Part shown: positions 1 through 7,108 of the stretch, piece by piece
Layout of the letters: the number at the start of each line of letters is the position of its first letter
How positions within the stretch are numbered: position 1 is the first letter of the stretch
Assembly (NCBI GenBank): GCA_006227965.1
Contig: SBFL01000325.1
Span: forward strand, 1 to 9,411
Reading direction: 5' to 3'
Length of the DNA: 9,411 bases
Origin: Bacteroidota bacterium
Lineage (GTDB): Bacteria > Bacteroidota > Bacteroidia > Flavobacteriales > Flavobacteriaceae
The notes under the pieces: generated by a model
The model's database searches: none
What the model was told of the DNA's origin: nothing
What the model saw: only the letters and a program-made list of their open reading frames with translations
Program-made: the position numbers and the translations under genes

Positions 1-35
1 GTACAATTTCTGAATTGGTCTTTGGATAATCTCAT
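1..35 (-). CDS. Possible 5' end of a gene running off the left edge
   Basis: On the minus strand an ATG at 35-33 opens a frame that stays open to the window edge and reads MRLSKDQFRN followed by C and an incomplete codon. The bases just upstream are A-rich (a run of A and C before the ATG), which is common before Bacteroidetes starts, and no Shine-Dalgarno sequence is visible. If real, the gene lies downstream of the LytTR gene in the same direction. Only 11 codons are visible, so no function can be given. A rival reading is the tail of a plus-strand gene: the frame beginning at base 1 is open until a TAG at 64-66, with a hydrophobic Phe/Trp-rich end. Neither can be settled from this window. 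Confidence 0.27.
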   Translation of the reverse strand, partial: MRLSKDQFRNC

Positions 36-49
36 GATTTTTGTTTTTT

Positions 50-85
50 GGTTGAACTCGTTTTAGAAGCAAGACAGGTTCAACC
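50..85. repeat. Inverted repeat / hairpin between genes
   Basis: GGTTGAAC (50-57) and GTTCAACC (78-85) are perfect 8-base complementary arms. Inside them GTTTT (60-64) can pair with AAGAC (71-75) with one G-U pair, leaving a six-base loop. Neither strand has a U-run after the stem: the plus strand continues with C residues and the minus strand with A residues. It therefore does not look like a standard intrinsic terminator. It could be an operator or a leader hairpin for the possible minus-strand start at 35. Confidence 0.4.
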
Positions 86-150
86 CCCCTTCTGTTACCA
101 TATAAGCTGGGGTTTGTGGCGAAATAAGATTATTTGGGGTGAATGGTATT

Positions 151-1014
151 TCAGGGTTCCCCGATGGCCTTTTTCAGTCGGGCCAGAACTTCGGATCGAT
201 AGGTGCGGGAAACGCGGATGGGTTCCGGTACGTCCTTTAGAAAAAGTACGAGCGGAGTTCCCCCGGAGACCGAATGCAGCTGTTGCAGATTCACAGCGTA
301 GGAGCGGTGACAGCGCATGAGTAAATCCCATCTTGTATTCTCCAGCAATTCCGAAAGGGTGCTCCGGATGAGTTCCTTCTGCAGGTTCCCGTTCTTCATA
401 TAAAACAGGGCTACATAATTATCCTGTGCCTGGGCATAGCGAAAATCCGAACTGGATACGGAAAAAGTATCGGTTTTGCCCTGCCCTGAGAAGTGAATCA
501 ATTCCGGGGGGGCTGCTATGTCTTCCATATGGAAGGACATTTGCCGGATATGTTCATTGAGCATACGATACCTGAAATAAAAAAACACCCCCAGAACCGG
601 AAATACGAATATGGAACTCACTTCCAGGACAAAGCCAGCTGCACTCCTCCAGCTAAGGTCATGCCAATTACCCAACCAGTTGTAGAGGAGGTAATTCCCC
701 AACCCCAGTATAACAAGCATGAACAGGGACCAGCCAATAATTGTACTTAAAGTGGCTCTCTTAACCAGCCTGGGCTTGATCAGGAATTCACAAAATAAGG
801 ACAGGGCAATGGTCAGTACCATAAACTTACCCACTTCGGTAAGGAAATACAGGCTGTATTGATGGTCCGGGTTGTAATTGCTCACCCCGAAAGGGAGAAA
901 GGCCAAAAGGAATAAGTACGTAAATATCCCTATGCTCAGGCTTATGACCCACTTGTAGTGCCCGGTTATAAAAAATGTATAGGTCGCTGCGGTATTCTGA
1001 TGGCCCATTGCCAT
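151..1014 (-). CDS. Membrane-anchored LytTR-family transcriptional regulator
   Basis: Predicted DNA-binding regulator of 287 residues tied to the inner membrane. Four hydrophobic segments lie at about residues 20-41, 55-79, 90-112 and 126-148; the first ends in the LPFG motif often seen in these Bacteroidetes proteins. A LytTR domain fills about 180-285. Its typical elements are visible: FRYAQAQDNYVALFY (191-205), RCHRSYAVN (234-242) and VSRTYRSEV (267-275). There is no receiver or kinase domain, so it is not a standard response regulator; the membrane part presumably senses something or holds the protein at the membrane. The frame is open up to a TTG at 1101, but I chose the ATG at 1014 because the extra 29 residues are not needed for the first helix and TTG starts are rare; the ATG at 1008 is nearly as good. 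No Shine-Dalgarno sequence precedes either. The target genes are unknown; many such regulators act on neighbouring genes, so the divergent lipoprotein gene is a candidate. Confidence 0.88.
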   Translation of the reverse strand: MAMGHQNTAATYTFFITGHYKWVISLSIGIFTYLFLLAFLPFGVSNYNPDHQYSLYFLTEVGKFMVLTIALSLFCEFLIKPRLVKRATLSTIIGWSLFMLVILGLGNYLLYNWLGNWHDLSWRSAAGFVLEVSSIFVFPVLGVFFYFRYRMLNEHIRQMSFHMEDIAAPPELIHFSGQGKTDTFSVSSSDFRYAQAQDNYVALFYMKNGNLQKELIRSTLSELLENTRWDLLMRCHRSYAVNLQQLHSVSGGTPLVLFLKDVPEPIRVSRTYRSEVLARLKKAIGEP

Positions 1015-1044
1015 TTCAAGATACGTAAATTGAGCAAAATAGCC

Positions 1045-1075
1045 TTTATAACAAACCCCACCTGGCGTACCTTTA
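1045..1075 (+). promoter_or_regulatory. Weak candidate promoter for the lipoprotein gene
   Basis: TACCTTTA at 1068-1075 matches the Bacteroidetes -7 consensus TAnnTTTG in seven of eight positions, and TTTA (1045-1048) lies 19 bases upstream where a TTTG -33 box is expected. Transcription would then start roughly 95 bases before the ATG at 1180. Both boxes end in A rather than G, so the match is only suggestive. The 165-bp gap to the divergent regulator gene must hold the promoters of both genes, but I see no convincing one for the regulator. Confidence 0.22.
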
Positions 1076-1179
1076 AGTAGGTTGGCTTGGTGGTAACACA
1101 ACCGAATAATTAGGGCACACCTATCAGAATTTGATTTGTAATAATTATATTTAAGAGGACAAAATCAACCAGACCAACT

Positions 1180-2271
1180 ATGCCACCACATTTATCTAGG
1201 CCCGCCAGAGGGATTTTTTCATTTGGGGTCCGATTTTCCTTAACAGTAGCAGGCCTCCTTGTTGCACTGCTCCTTTCCTCCTGCAAATCCATGGGGCCGA
1301 AGACCATACCGCATGACGGTTTTAATTACAACCAGCGGATTGCCGATCAGGAAAACGAGCAGATGTTGCTTAATATCGTCCGGCTGCGATACCTGGAAAT
1401 GCCCCGGTTCCTGAGCGTGGCCTCCGTAATAAACTCCTATTCCCGTTCAGGATCAACGGGTGTCAATGCAAATGGAAGCCCGTTCGGGAATTCCCTGGGC
1501 GGCAACGTCAGCGGAAGCTGGTCAGATCGCCCTACCATTACATATACCCCGATGTCAGGCCAGGCGTTTTCCCAAAGCCTGTTGACTCCCCTGCCCCCCT
1601 CGGTGATCTTTTTCCTGATTCAGTCTGGCTGGTCCGCCCATCGCCTGATGCGCCTGACCAATTCCATGATCAACGGTATTCACAATGAAGTGGGCACCCC
1701 TGATGAAAGACGGCAGGGAGACCCTGAATTTCATGAATTGCTCGACGTGCTTCACGAGCTGCAGTATGCCGGAGCCCTGGGAATGCATTTCGAGGGGGAC
1801 TGGCCCAAGGTGGACGTAGATTTGGTCCTCCCTGAACACCCCCGGACTGACGCCATAAAAAAATCCATTACCCGGTTTAAGGAGATATTGAAACTCGACC
1901 AGGAAGAGCACGTCTTTGATATTGAATACGGGGTTATTGTGGAAGAAAAAAACCACATTAAGGTACAGACCCACTCCATTATGGAGATGTTGTCCAACAT
2001 CTCCTGGTATATAGAAGTTCCGGAAGACCATGTGGCCGACGGACGTACCCTGGACACTTTTATTCCCGAGGACCCGGACCTGATCCATATCCGCGTGGCG
2101 GATTCCAAACCGGCTTATGCCTTCCAGTCCATTGAGTACCGCGGGCACTGGTACTATATCGACGACCGGGATGTAAAGTCCAAAAATACTTTTACCGTCA
2201 TGCAGGTTTTGATGAGTATGGCCCACAACGGTTCGGGTTCCGTTGGCCCCCTAATTTCTATCGGGAATTGA
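1180..2271 (+). CDS. Predicted lipoprotein of unrecognised family
   Basis: A 363-residue protein whose function I do not recognise. A 34-residue signal peptide with a long basic N-region ends in a lipobox (LSSC, Cys35), so it should be lipid-anchored in the envelope; no acidic residues directly follow the Cys. The block RIADQENEQMLLNIVRLRY (53-71) looks like a conserved core. A Gly/Ser/Asn-rich stretch follows (about 88-115), then a hydrophobic segment (about 141-149), a mixed helical middle and an aromatic, acidic block RGHWYYIDDRD (321-331) near the end. I have an impression of similar lipoproteins in Proteobacteria but cannot attach a domain name. The ATG at 1180 is the only sensible start: the frame has no other start codon back to a stop at 1132. 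An AGAGGA element (1154-1159) lies 20 bases before the ATG, too far for a normal ribosome binding site. The neighbours are a divergent LytTR regulator and a convergent helicase, so it is probably monocistronic. Confidence 0.85.
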   Translation: MPPHLSRPARGIFSFGVRFSLTVAGLLVALLLSSCKSMGPKTIPHDGFNYNQRIADQENEQMLLNIVRLRYLEMPRFLSVASVINSYSRSGSTGVNANGSPFGNSLGGNVSGSWSDRPTITYTPMSGQAFSQSLLTPLPPSVIFFLIQSGWSAHRLMRLTNSMINGIHNEVGTPDERRQGDPEFHELLDVLHELQYAGALGMHFEGDWPKVDVDLVLPEHPRTDAIKKSITRFKEILKLDQEEHVFDIEYGVIVEEKNHIKVQTHSIMEMLSNISWYIEVPEDHVADGRTLDTFIPEDPDLIHIRVADSKPAYAFQSIEYRGHWYYIDDRDVKSKNTFTVMQVLMSMAHNGSGSVGPLISIGN

Positions 2272-2291
2272 CACCTTGTGTCCTTTAACGC

Positions 2292-3566
2292 TTACCGCCT
2301 GCCATTTCGGGGATTGCGGCCCATGCCCCCCCTGCCCGAATTTTGCCTGCGGGTATCAAAATAGGCTTGTCGCCTGCCGGCTTTTTCTTTGTCAAATTCC
2401 TTTTTTTCCTCTGCAGTCATCGGGCGCTCAGTCTGTGGATAGGGGTGGTCCGCCACCCGTTCGATCTTTTGGTCGATCAGGGTCTCAATAGATCTGATAT
2501 AGGAATTTTCCTCTGGCTCACAAAGGGAGATGGAGATGCCCTCTTCCCCGGCCCTGCCGGAACGGCCGATCCGGTGGACATAGGTCTCGGGTTCATTGGG
2601 GATGTCAAAATTGACCACATACCTGAGTTGGTCGATATCGATGCCCCGCGAGGCAATATCCGTTGCAACCAGTACACGAACATTTCCCTCCTTAAAATCC
2701 TGGAGGGCTTTTTGCCGTTGGTTCTGGGATTTGTTCCCGTGAATGGCTGCTGCCCGGATGCGTTTCTTGTTAAGGGTTCGGCAAATCCGGTCTGCGCCAT
2801 GTTTGGTCCGTGAGAAGAGTAGCACCTGGTCCAGGTCTTCATCCTGCAGGATATGGAGCAGGAGCTCATTCTTGCTGGATTTATTGGTTTGGTAGAGGTA
2901 CTGCTGAATGGTTTCCGCCGTGGAGGAAACCGGGTTCACCGATACCTTGAACGGGTCCGAAAGGATTTTCCGGGAAAGGTCCACGATATTGTCGGGCAGG
3001 GTGGCTGAAAAGAACAGGGACTGCCTGTTGGTGGGCAGTTTGGCAAGGACCTTCCGGATATCGTGAATAAACCCCATGTCCAGCATGCGGTCTGCCTCAT
3101 CCAGGACAAAATACTCGATATTGCCCAGGTGGATAAAGCCCTGGTCCATCAGGTCCAGCAGCCTTCCGGGGGTGGCCACCAGGATGTCGACCCCCCTGCC
3201 AAGGGCTTCGGTCTGTTTCTGTTGGTTTACCCCACCGAATATGACCGTGTTCCTGACCTGTGTAAAACGTCCATAGGCGCTCAGGCTTTCCCCGATCTGC
3301 AGGGCGAGTTCCCTGGTGGGGGTCAGGATAAGGGCCCGTAACGGACGTTTGCCTCTGTGCTGCTGCCGGTCCTGTGCAATTTTCTGCAGGATAGGAATGG
3401 CAAAGGCTGCCGTCTTCCCGGTACCCGTCTGGGCACTGGCAAGGATATCCCTGCCATCCAGCAGGTGCGGGATCGCCTGTGCCTGTATCGGTGTGGGGGT
3501 TGTGTAATTTTCTTCTTTAAGCGCCTTTTGGATAGGCGTAATCAATTCCAGTTGTTCAAATGTCAT
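2292..3566 (-). CDS. rhlE: DEAD-box ATP-dependent RNA helicase, RhlE type
   Basis: A 424-residue cytoplasmic RNA helicase that should unwind short RNA duplexes using ATP, with likely roles in RNA decay, ribosome assembly or cold adaptation. The full motif set is present: Q-motif PTPIQ (24-28), motif I AQTGTGKT (45-52), Ia PTRELA (83-88), GG (111-112), Ib TPGR (132-135), II DEAD (156-159), III SAT (187-189), IV LLFSRTK (249-255), [11 protein letters not shown] (301-310) and [12 protein letters not shown] (331-340). A charged tail follows (about 373-424), ending in an Arg/Gly/Asn-rich stretch typical of RNA-binding tails in this family. The length and the MTFEQLEL opening fit RhlE; the symbol is by subfamily resemblance, since flavobacteria often carry several paralogues. 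The ATG at 3566 is firm: upstream in the same frame there is no start codon before a stop. The gene is monocistronic and its stop lies 20 bp from that of the convergent lipoprotein gene, with no terminator hairpin visible between them. Confidence 0.95.
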   Translation of the reverse strand: MTFEQLELITPIQKALKEENYTTPTPIQAQAIPHLLDGRDILASAQTGTGKTAAFAIPILQKIAQDRQQHRGKRPLRALILTPTRELALQIGESLSAYGRFTQVRNTVIFGGVNQQKQTEALGRGVDILVATPGRLLDLMDQGFIHLGNIEYFVLDEADRMLDMGFIHDIRKVLAKLPTNRQSLFFSATLPDNIVDLSRKILSDPFKVSVNPVSSTAETIQQYLYQTNKSSKNELLLHILQDEDLDQVLLFSRTKHGADRICRTLNKKRIRAAAIHGNKSQNQRQKALQDFKEGNVRVLVATDIASRGIDIDQLRYVVNFDIPNEPETYVHRIGRSGRAGEEGISISLCEPEENSYIRSIETLIDQKIERVADHPYPQTERPMTAEEKKEFDKEKAGRRQAYFDTRRQNSGRGGMGRNPRNGRR

Positions 3567-3604
3567 CGTAATGGATATTGTGATTCCATTCGAGTCTGTT
3601 TCCT
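3563..3604 (-). promoter_or_regulatory. Possible leader ORF overlapping the helicase start
   Basis: In the helicase leader (minus strand) an ATG at 3589-3587 opens an eight-codon frame, MESQYPLR, whose TGA stop (3565-3563) overlaps the helicase ATG as ATGA. An AGGA (3604-3601) lies 11 bases before the leader ATG, while the helicase ATG has no obvious Shine-Dalgarno sequence of its own. Arms AATGGA (3570-3575) and TCCATT (3585-3590) can also form a six-bp hairpin covering the leader ATG. The layout fits translational coupling, but so short a frame can arise by chance. Confidence 0.33.
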
Positions 3605-3629
3605 GGAACCTTGTTTATAAATGAAGCGG

Positions 3630-3637
3630 CAAAGGTA
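3630..3637 (-). promoter_or_regulatory. Helicase promoter, Bacteroidetes -7 box
   Basis: Read on the minus strand this is TACCTTTG, a perfect match to the Bacteroidetes -7 consensus TAnnTTTG recognised by the main sigma factor of the phylum. It lies about 65 bases before the helicase ATG, giving a leader of roughly 55-60 bases. I see no TTG-type -33 element at the usual 19-23 base distance upstream, so the call rests on the -7 box and its position. Confidence 0.5.
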
Positions 3638-3756
3638 GGTGAATAAACCGGGGCAGTGACTATTAATCTCACTTATTACCTATCAGCAATTTATTGCCAC
3701 AACAAAATGACTGCGGGATGCGGGGATGGTTCCTGGTCCTTTTACCCCAAACCATA

Positions 3757-3791
3757 TGCCAAATGCCAACTGCCCAATGCCAACTACCAGC
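3757..3791. repeat. Degenerate tandem heptamer array, five units
   Basis: Five head-to-tail seven-base units read TGCCAAA, TGCCAAC, TGCCCAA, TGCCAAC and TACCAGC, with consensus TGCCAAC. The array is non-coding and ends 50 bases before the candidate -7 box of the rightward operon. Its base composition (C and A on one strand, almost no G beyond one per unit) differs from the surrounding DNA. The divergence between units suggests an old or decaying array. Confidence 0.6.
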
Positions 3792-3840
3792 TCCACCCCC
3801 TCCTTAACATCCTTTTAAGAAATGAAAAAACCCATTTTAC

Positions 3841-3848
3841 TACCTTTA
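3841..3848 (+). promoter_or_regulatory. Candidate -7 box for the Asp-box protein operon
   Basis: TACCTTTA matches the Bacteroidetes -7 consensus TAnnTTTG in seven of eight positions and lies 25 bases before the ATG at 3873. The nearest -33-like element is TTTA at 3814-3817, with a somewhat long 23-base spacer. It is the best candidate I see for driving the three-gene rightward unit. Confidence 0.3.
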
Positions 3849-3872
3849 GGCGCTAACTAAGTCAAACGATTC

Positions 3873-6800
3873 ATGAAGCAAATTTTTTTTCCACTGATGC
3901 TGCTGGCAACCTTTTCCCTAAGCGCACAGGAATTCAATATGAAACTCGCGGGAGATCTGAAGCCCCGCAATATTGGACCTGGCGGGATGAGTGGCCGGGT
4001 TACGGCCATCGATGTGGTTACCTCTGAGCCGGACATCATGTATGTAGGAACCGCATCCGGCGGACTTTGGAAATCCGCCTCCGGGGGTATCAAGTGGGAA
4101 CCGATCTTTGACAAAGAGGTAACGGCATCCATCGGGGCCGTGGCCATTCAGCAATCAAACCCTTCCGTTCTCTGGGCAGGCACCGGGGAAGGGAACCCCC
4201 GGAATTCCCTGAACGGGGGCTACGGTATTTACCGATCTCTGGACGCAGGCCGCTCCTGGCAGCTGATGGGGCTTGAGCAGACACGACATATTCACCGGAT
4301 CATTATAGATCCTACAGACCCCAACACAATCTATGTGGGGGCCATAGGCTCCCCGTGGGGGGAACACCCGGAGCGGGGGGTCTATAAAACATCGGACGGA
4401 GGCGAAACCTGGGAGAAAATCCTATTTGTAAACAACAGGACCGGAGTAGCCGATATGGTCATGGACCCGACCAACCCCAACAAACTCCTGGTCGCAATGT
4501 GGGAACACAAGCGGGACCCGTGGTTTTTCAAATCCGGCGGTCCCGGATCCGGGCTCTATATGACCCATGACGGGGGCAGGACCTGGAAACACCTCACTGA
4601 AAAAGAGGGACTTCCCGGCGGAGACCTTGGCCGTATTGGACTGGCGATAGCCGGTGGCAAGCCTGATATCGTCTACGCCCTGGTGGAGGCTAAAAAAAAT
4701 GCCCTCTACAAATCCGTGGACGGCGGCTTTTCCTGGAAGAAAATAAATGACAGGGATGACATTGGCGACCGTCCTTTTTATTACTCGGACATCTTTGTGG
4801 ACCCTGAAAACGAGAACCGTGTCTATTCTGTCTTTACCTACGTGAACGTATCCGAGGACGGGGGCCGGACTTTCGGCCAGCTGATGCCGGCCTACGGAGT
4901 GGATAACGGGGTTCACCCGGACCACCACGCATGGTGGATCCACCCTACGGACGGACAATTTATGATAGACGGAAACGATGGGGGGATGAACATCAGCAGG
5001 GACGGTGGCAGGACCTGGCGATTTATCGGGAATCTTCCGGTGGGTCAGTTCTACCACGTGAGTGTGGATAAGGAATACCCGTACAATGTGTACGGCGGGA
5101 TGCAGGACAATGGTTCCTGGAGGGGGCCTGCCTATGTCTGGCGTGCCCAGGGCATCCGGAATTCCTACTGGCAGGAAATTGCCTTCGGGGATGGGTTTGA
5201 CGTGGTTCCCGATCCTGATGATTCCCGCTACGGCTACGCCATGAGCCAGCAGGGTTATGTCCGCCGGTACGACTGGAAAACAGGGAATGATTACACCGTT
5301 CGTCCCACGGCCCCGGATGACACGACCCGCCTGCGCTTCAACTGGAACGCAGCCATTGGCCAGGACCCTTTTGACAACAGCACTGTTTATTTCGGAAGCC
5401 AGTTCGTCCACAAGAGTTCCGACAAGGGGCTTACCTGGGAGGTGATCTCCCCAGACCTTACCACCAATGACCCTGAAAAACAAAAGCAAGGTGACAGCGG
5501 GGGGCTCACCATGGACGCCACGGGAGCGGAAAACCACTGTACCATCCTGGTTATTGAACCCTCCCCGGTGGAAAAAGAAATGCTTTGGGTGGGCACAGAT
5601 GATGGCCGTGTCCACTTCACCCAAAACGGAGGCCAAACATGGACTGAGGTGACCGGTAACATCAAAGGGCTGCCCAAGGGCAGCTGGATCCCTCAGATCA
5701 AGGCTTCCACGAGAAACAAAGGGGAAGCCCTGCTGGTGGCGAATGATTACCGCCGGTACAACTATACGCCCTATGCCTGGCGTACCCGTAACTACGGTAA
5801 GACCTGGGAGCGCATCGTGGATGCGGAGGATGTAACCGGCTATACCCTTTCCATCCTTGAAGATCCGGAAAACCCAAACCTGATGTTCCTGGGGACGGAT
5901 GACGGCCTATATTTTTCCATGAACGCCGGAACTTCCTGGCAAAAGTGGACCCACGGGTTCCCGACGGTTTCCGCCAAGGACCTGGTGATCCACCCGCGCG
6001 AGCACGACCTGGTGATCGGTACTTTCGGCAGGGCCTTCTGGGTGCTGGACGACATCAGGCCGCTAAGGGCCCTTGCCGGAGACCCCGGAATCCTGAGCAG
6101 GGAGGTCAGCCTCTTCCCCACTCCCACGGCATATCTTGCCGCCTATCAACAGCCCAGCGGGAGCCGGTTTGGAGCCGATGCACTCTTCAACGGGGAAAAC
6201 AGGAAAGAAGGTGCCATGATCACATACTACCTGAAAGAGGGCGGCAAAGAAAGGGAGCCCGCGAAAAAATCTTCAGAGGACAAAGAAGAAACAGCAGAAG
6301 CCACCCAGACAAAGGATTTCGATAAAAAAACAAGGGACAGCGTATTTTTGAAGGTATATGACGGGGACCGGCTTATCCGGACACTGAAATTCAAAACCCC
6401 CGATTCTGCCGGCCTACACAGGGTTTATTGGGAACTGGATGAAGCCGGCCCTGACCGTCCCTCCCGCTCGCTCAGCAGCCGAAACAGCGAACGTGGCGGA
6501 GTTACCGTGAGGCCCGGCACCTACCGCCTTGTTCTTGAACTCGGGGAAGCCAGGGACGAAACCACGGTCACGGTCCAGACGGACCCGAGATTGAAAGCCG
6601 ACCCTAATGCCCTGGAAGCGCGATATACCACCACCAAAAAACTGGACGGATATATGCAGGCCGCGGCAGATGCGGTGAAACAGCTTTTGCAGAGCAAAAA
6701 AATAGCCTCCCAGTACCAGAAAGAGCTGAAGGAATTGGATAAGGAAAAATACAAAGAGCAGATAGAGGCTGCCCAGGAGATCTCCAGGGAGATCGATTCG

Positions 6801-7088
6801 CTGGTGGCTTTGTATCTTGGCAAGGAGGACAAGCGGCAGGGGATCACCAGGAACTCCGAGATGACGGTAGTCCAGCGGATTTACACCGCCTATGGGTATG
6901 CGGGAAGCCGTCCGGCAGAGATGACCGCAACCGAGGAGCGACTCCTGCAATATGCCGAGGCCGATCTTAAAAAGGCGCTTTCGGGCACCAATGCCTTCTT
7001 TGCCAACCGCTGGAAGGAGTATCAGAAAGCCATGGAAGGCCTTGACCTTTCACCATTCAAAGAAATCAAAACCCTGAGGCTGGATTAA
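3873..7088 (+). CDS. Secreted Asp-box (BNR/sortilin-like) beta-propeller protein
   Basis: A 1071-residue exported protein of the type usually annotated as BNR-repeat glycosyl hydrolase or VPS10-domain protein. A signal peptide (1-18) ends in SLSA before QEF. Asp-box motifs (S/T-x-D/N-x-G-x-S/T-W/F) end near residues 75 (degenerate), 129, 180, 238, 288, 334, 382, 522, 590, 645 and 689; good examples are KTSDGGETW and KSVDGGFSW. A Lys/Glu-rich linker follows (about 788-820), then a beta-rich segment (about 824-902) resembling a FlgD-type Ig-like domain, with VRPGTYRLVLEL at 879-890, and a charged helical region (about 915-980), probably coiled coil. The sequence ends in a short helical region without an evident type IX secretion signal, so a periplasmic location is likely. 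The sialidase F/YRIP motif is absent, so glycosidase activity should not be assumed. The ATG at 3873 places the signal peptide correctly. It is the first gene of the unit with the S9 peptidase, 20 bp downstream. Exact role unknown. Confidence 0.9.
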   Translation: MKQIFFPLMLLATFSLSAQEFNMKLAGDLKPRNIGPGGMSGRVTAIDVVTSEPDIMYVGTASGGLWKSASGGIKWEPIFDKEVTASIGAVAIQQSNPSVLWAGTGEGNPRNSLNGGYGIYRSLDAGRSWQLMGLEQTRHIHRIIIDPTDPNTIYVGAIGSPWGEHPERGVYKTSDGGETWEKILFVNNRTGVADMVMDPTNPNKLLVAMWEHKRDPWFFKSGGPGSGLYMTHDGGRTWKHLTEKEGLPGGDLGRIGLAIAGGKPDIVYALVEAKKNALYKSVDGGFSWKKINDRDDIGDRPFYYSDIFVDPENENRVYSVFTYVNVSEDGGRTFGQLMPAYGVDNGVHPDHHAWWIHPTDGQFMIDGNDGGMNISRDGGRTWRFIGNLPVGQFYHVSVDKEYPYNVYGGMQDNGSWRGPAYVWRAQGIRNSYWQEIAFGDGFDVVPDPDDSRYGYAMSQQGYVRRYDWKTGNDYTVRPTAPDDTTRLRFNWNAAIGQDPFDNSTVYFGSQFVHKSSDKGLTWEVISPDLTTNDPEKQKQGDSGGLTMDATGAENHCTILVIEPSPVEKEMLWVGTDDGRVHFTQNGGQTWTEVTGNIKGLPKGSWIPQIKASTRNKGEALLVANDYRRYNYTPYAWRTRNYGKTWERIVDAEDVTGYTLSILEDPENPNLMFLGTDDGLYFSMNAGTSWQKWTHGFPTVSAKDLVIHPREHDLVIGTFGRAFWVLDDIRPLRALAGDPGILSREVSLFPTPTAYLAAYQQPSGSRFGADALFNGENRKEGAMITYYLKEGGKEREPAKKSSEDKEETAEATQTKDFDKKTRDSVFLKVYDGDRLIRTLKFKTPDSAGLHRVYWELDEAGPDRPSRSLSSRNSERGGVTVRPGTYRLVLELGEARDETTVTVQTDPRLKADPNALEARYTTTKKLDGYMQAAADAVKQLLQSKKIASQYQKELKELDKEKYKEQIEAAQEISREIDSLVALYLGKEDKRQGITRNSEMTVVQRIYTAYGYAGSRPAEMTATEERLLQYAEADLKKALSGTNAFFANRWKEYQKAMEGLDLSPFKEIKTLRLD

Positions 7089-7108
7089 GCCCAAAATCAC
7101 AAACAACC

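Larger units (their letters stand above)
3567..3872. other. Divergent intergenic region, 306 bp
   Basis: Separates the divergent helicase and Asp-box protein genes and is clearly more AT-rich than the genes around it in most of its length. It holds the helicase leader and promoter, a small near-palindrome (GCAAT, two bases, ATTGC at 3686-3697), the heptamer array at 3757-3791 and a candidate rightward promoter near 3841. A 66-codon frame beginning with GTG at 3656 crosses the region but has no protein-like character and reads through the repeat array, so I do not call it a gene. No RNA gene is recognisable. Confidence 0.6.

Noticed and set aside
48..320. A 90-codon plus-strand frame at the left end
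   Set aside because: It overlaps the LytTR domain coding sequence antisense and crosses the hairpin; composition does not resemble a protein.
1126..1153. Alternative -7 boxes (TTGATTTG at 1131-1138, TATATTTA at 1146-1153) for the lipoprotein gene
   Set aside because: Each matches seven of eight consensus positions but neither has a TTG-type -33 box at a suitable distance; AT-rich DNA gives such matches by chance.
1555..2226. A 223-codon minus-strand frame inside the lipoprotein gene
   Set aside because: Antisense to a gene with a signal peptide and patterned core; its translation shows no domain or export signal and has shadow-like composition.
2272..2291. Bidirectional terminator between the convergent lipoprotein and helicase genes
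   Set aside because: The gap is only 20 bp and contains no inverted repeat with a U-run on either strand; termination must occur otherwise or inside the genes.
3656..3856. A 66-codon plus-strand frame in the intergenic region
   Set aside because: It opens with GTG, reads through the tandem heptamer array and has no protein-like features; the region is better explained as regulatory.
4422..5636. A 404-codon open frame on the minus strand inside the Asp-box protein gene
   Set aside because: It lies wholly antisense to a gene with clear Asp-box motifs, lacks recognisable domains and reads as the low-stop shadow expected from GC-rich codons.
6414..6950. A 178-codon minus-strand frame near the 3' end of the Asp-box protein gene
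   Set aside because: Shadow of the coding strand; the hydrophobic runs come from reverse reading of the charged Lys/Glu-rich helical region.
3873..7088. Calling the Asp-box protein a sialidase or active glycosyl hydrolase
   Set aside because: Asp boxes alone are structural; the F/YRIP arginine motif of sialidases is not visible, so activity is unsupported.
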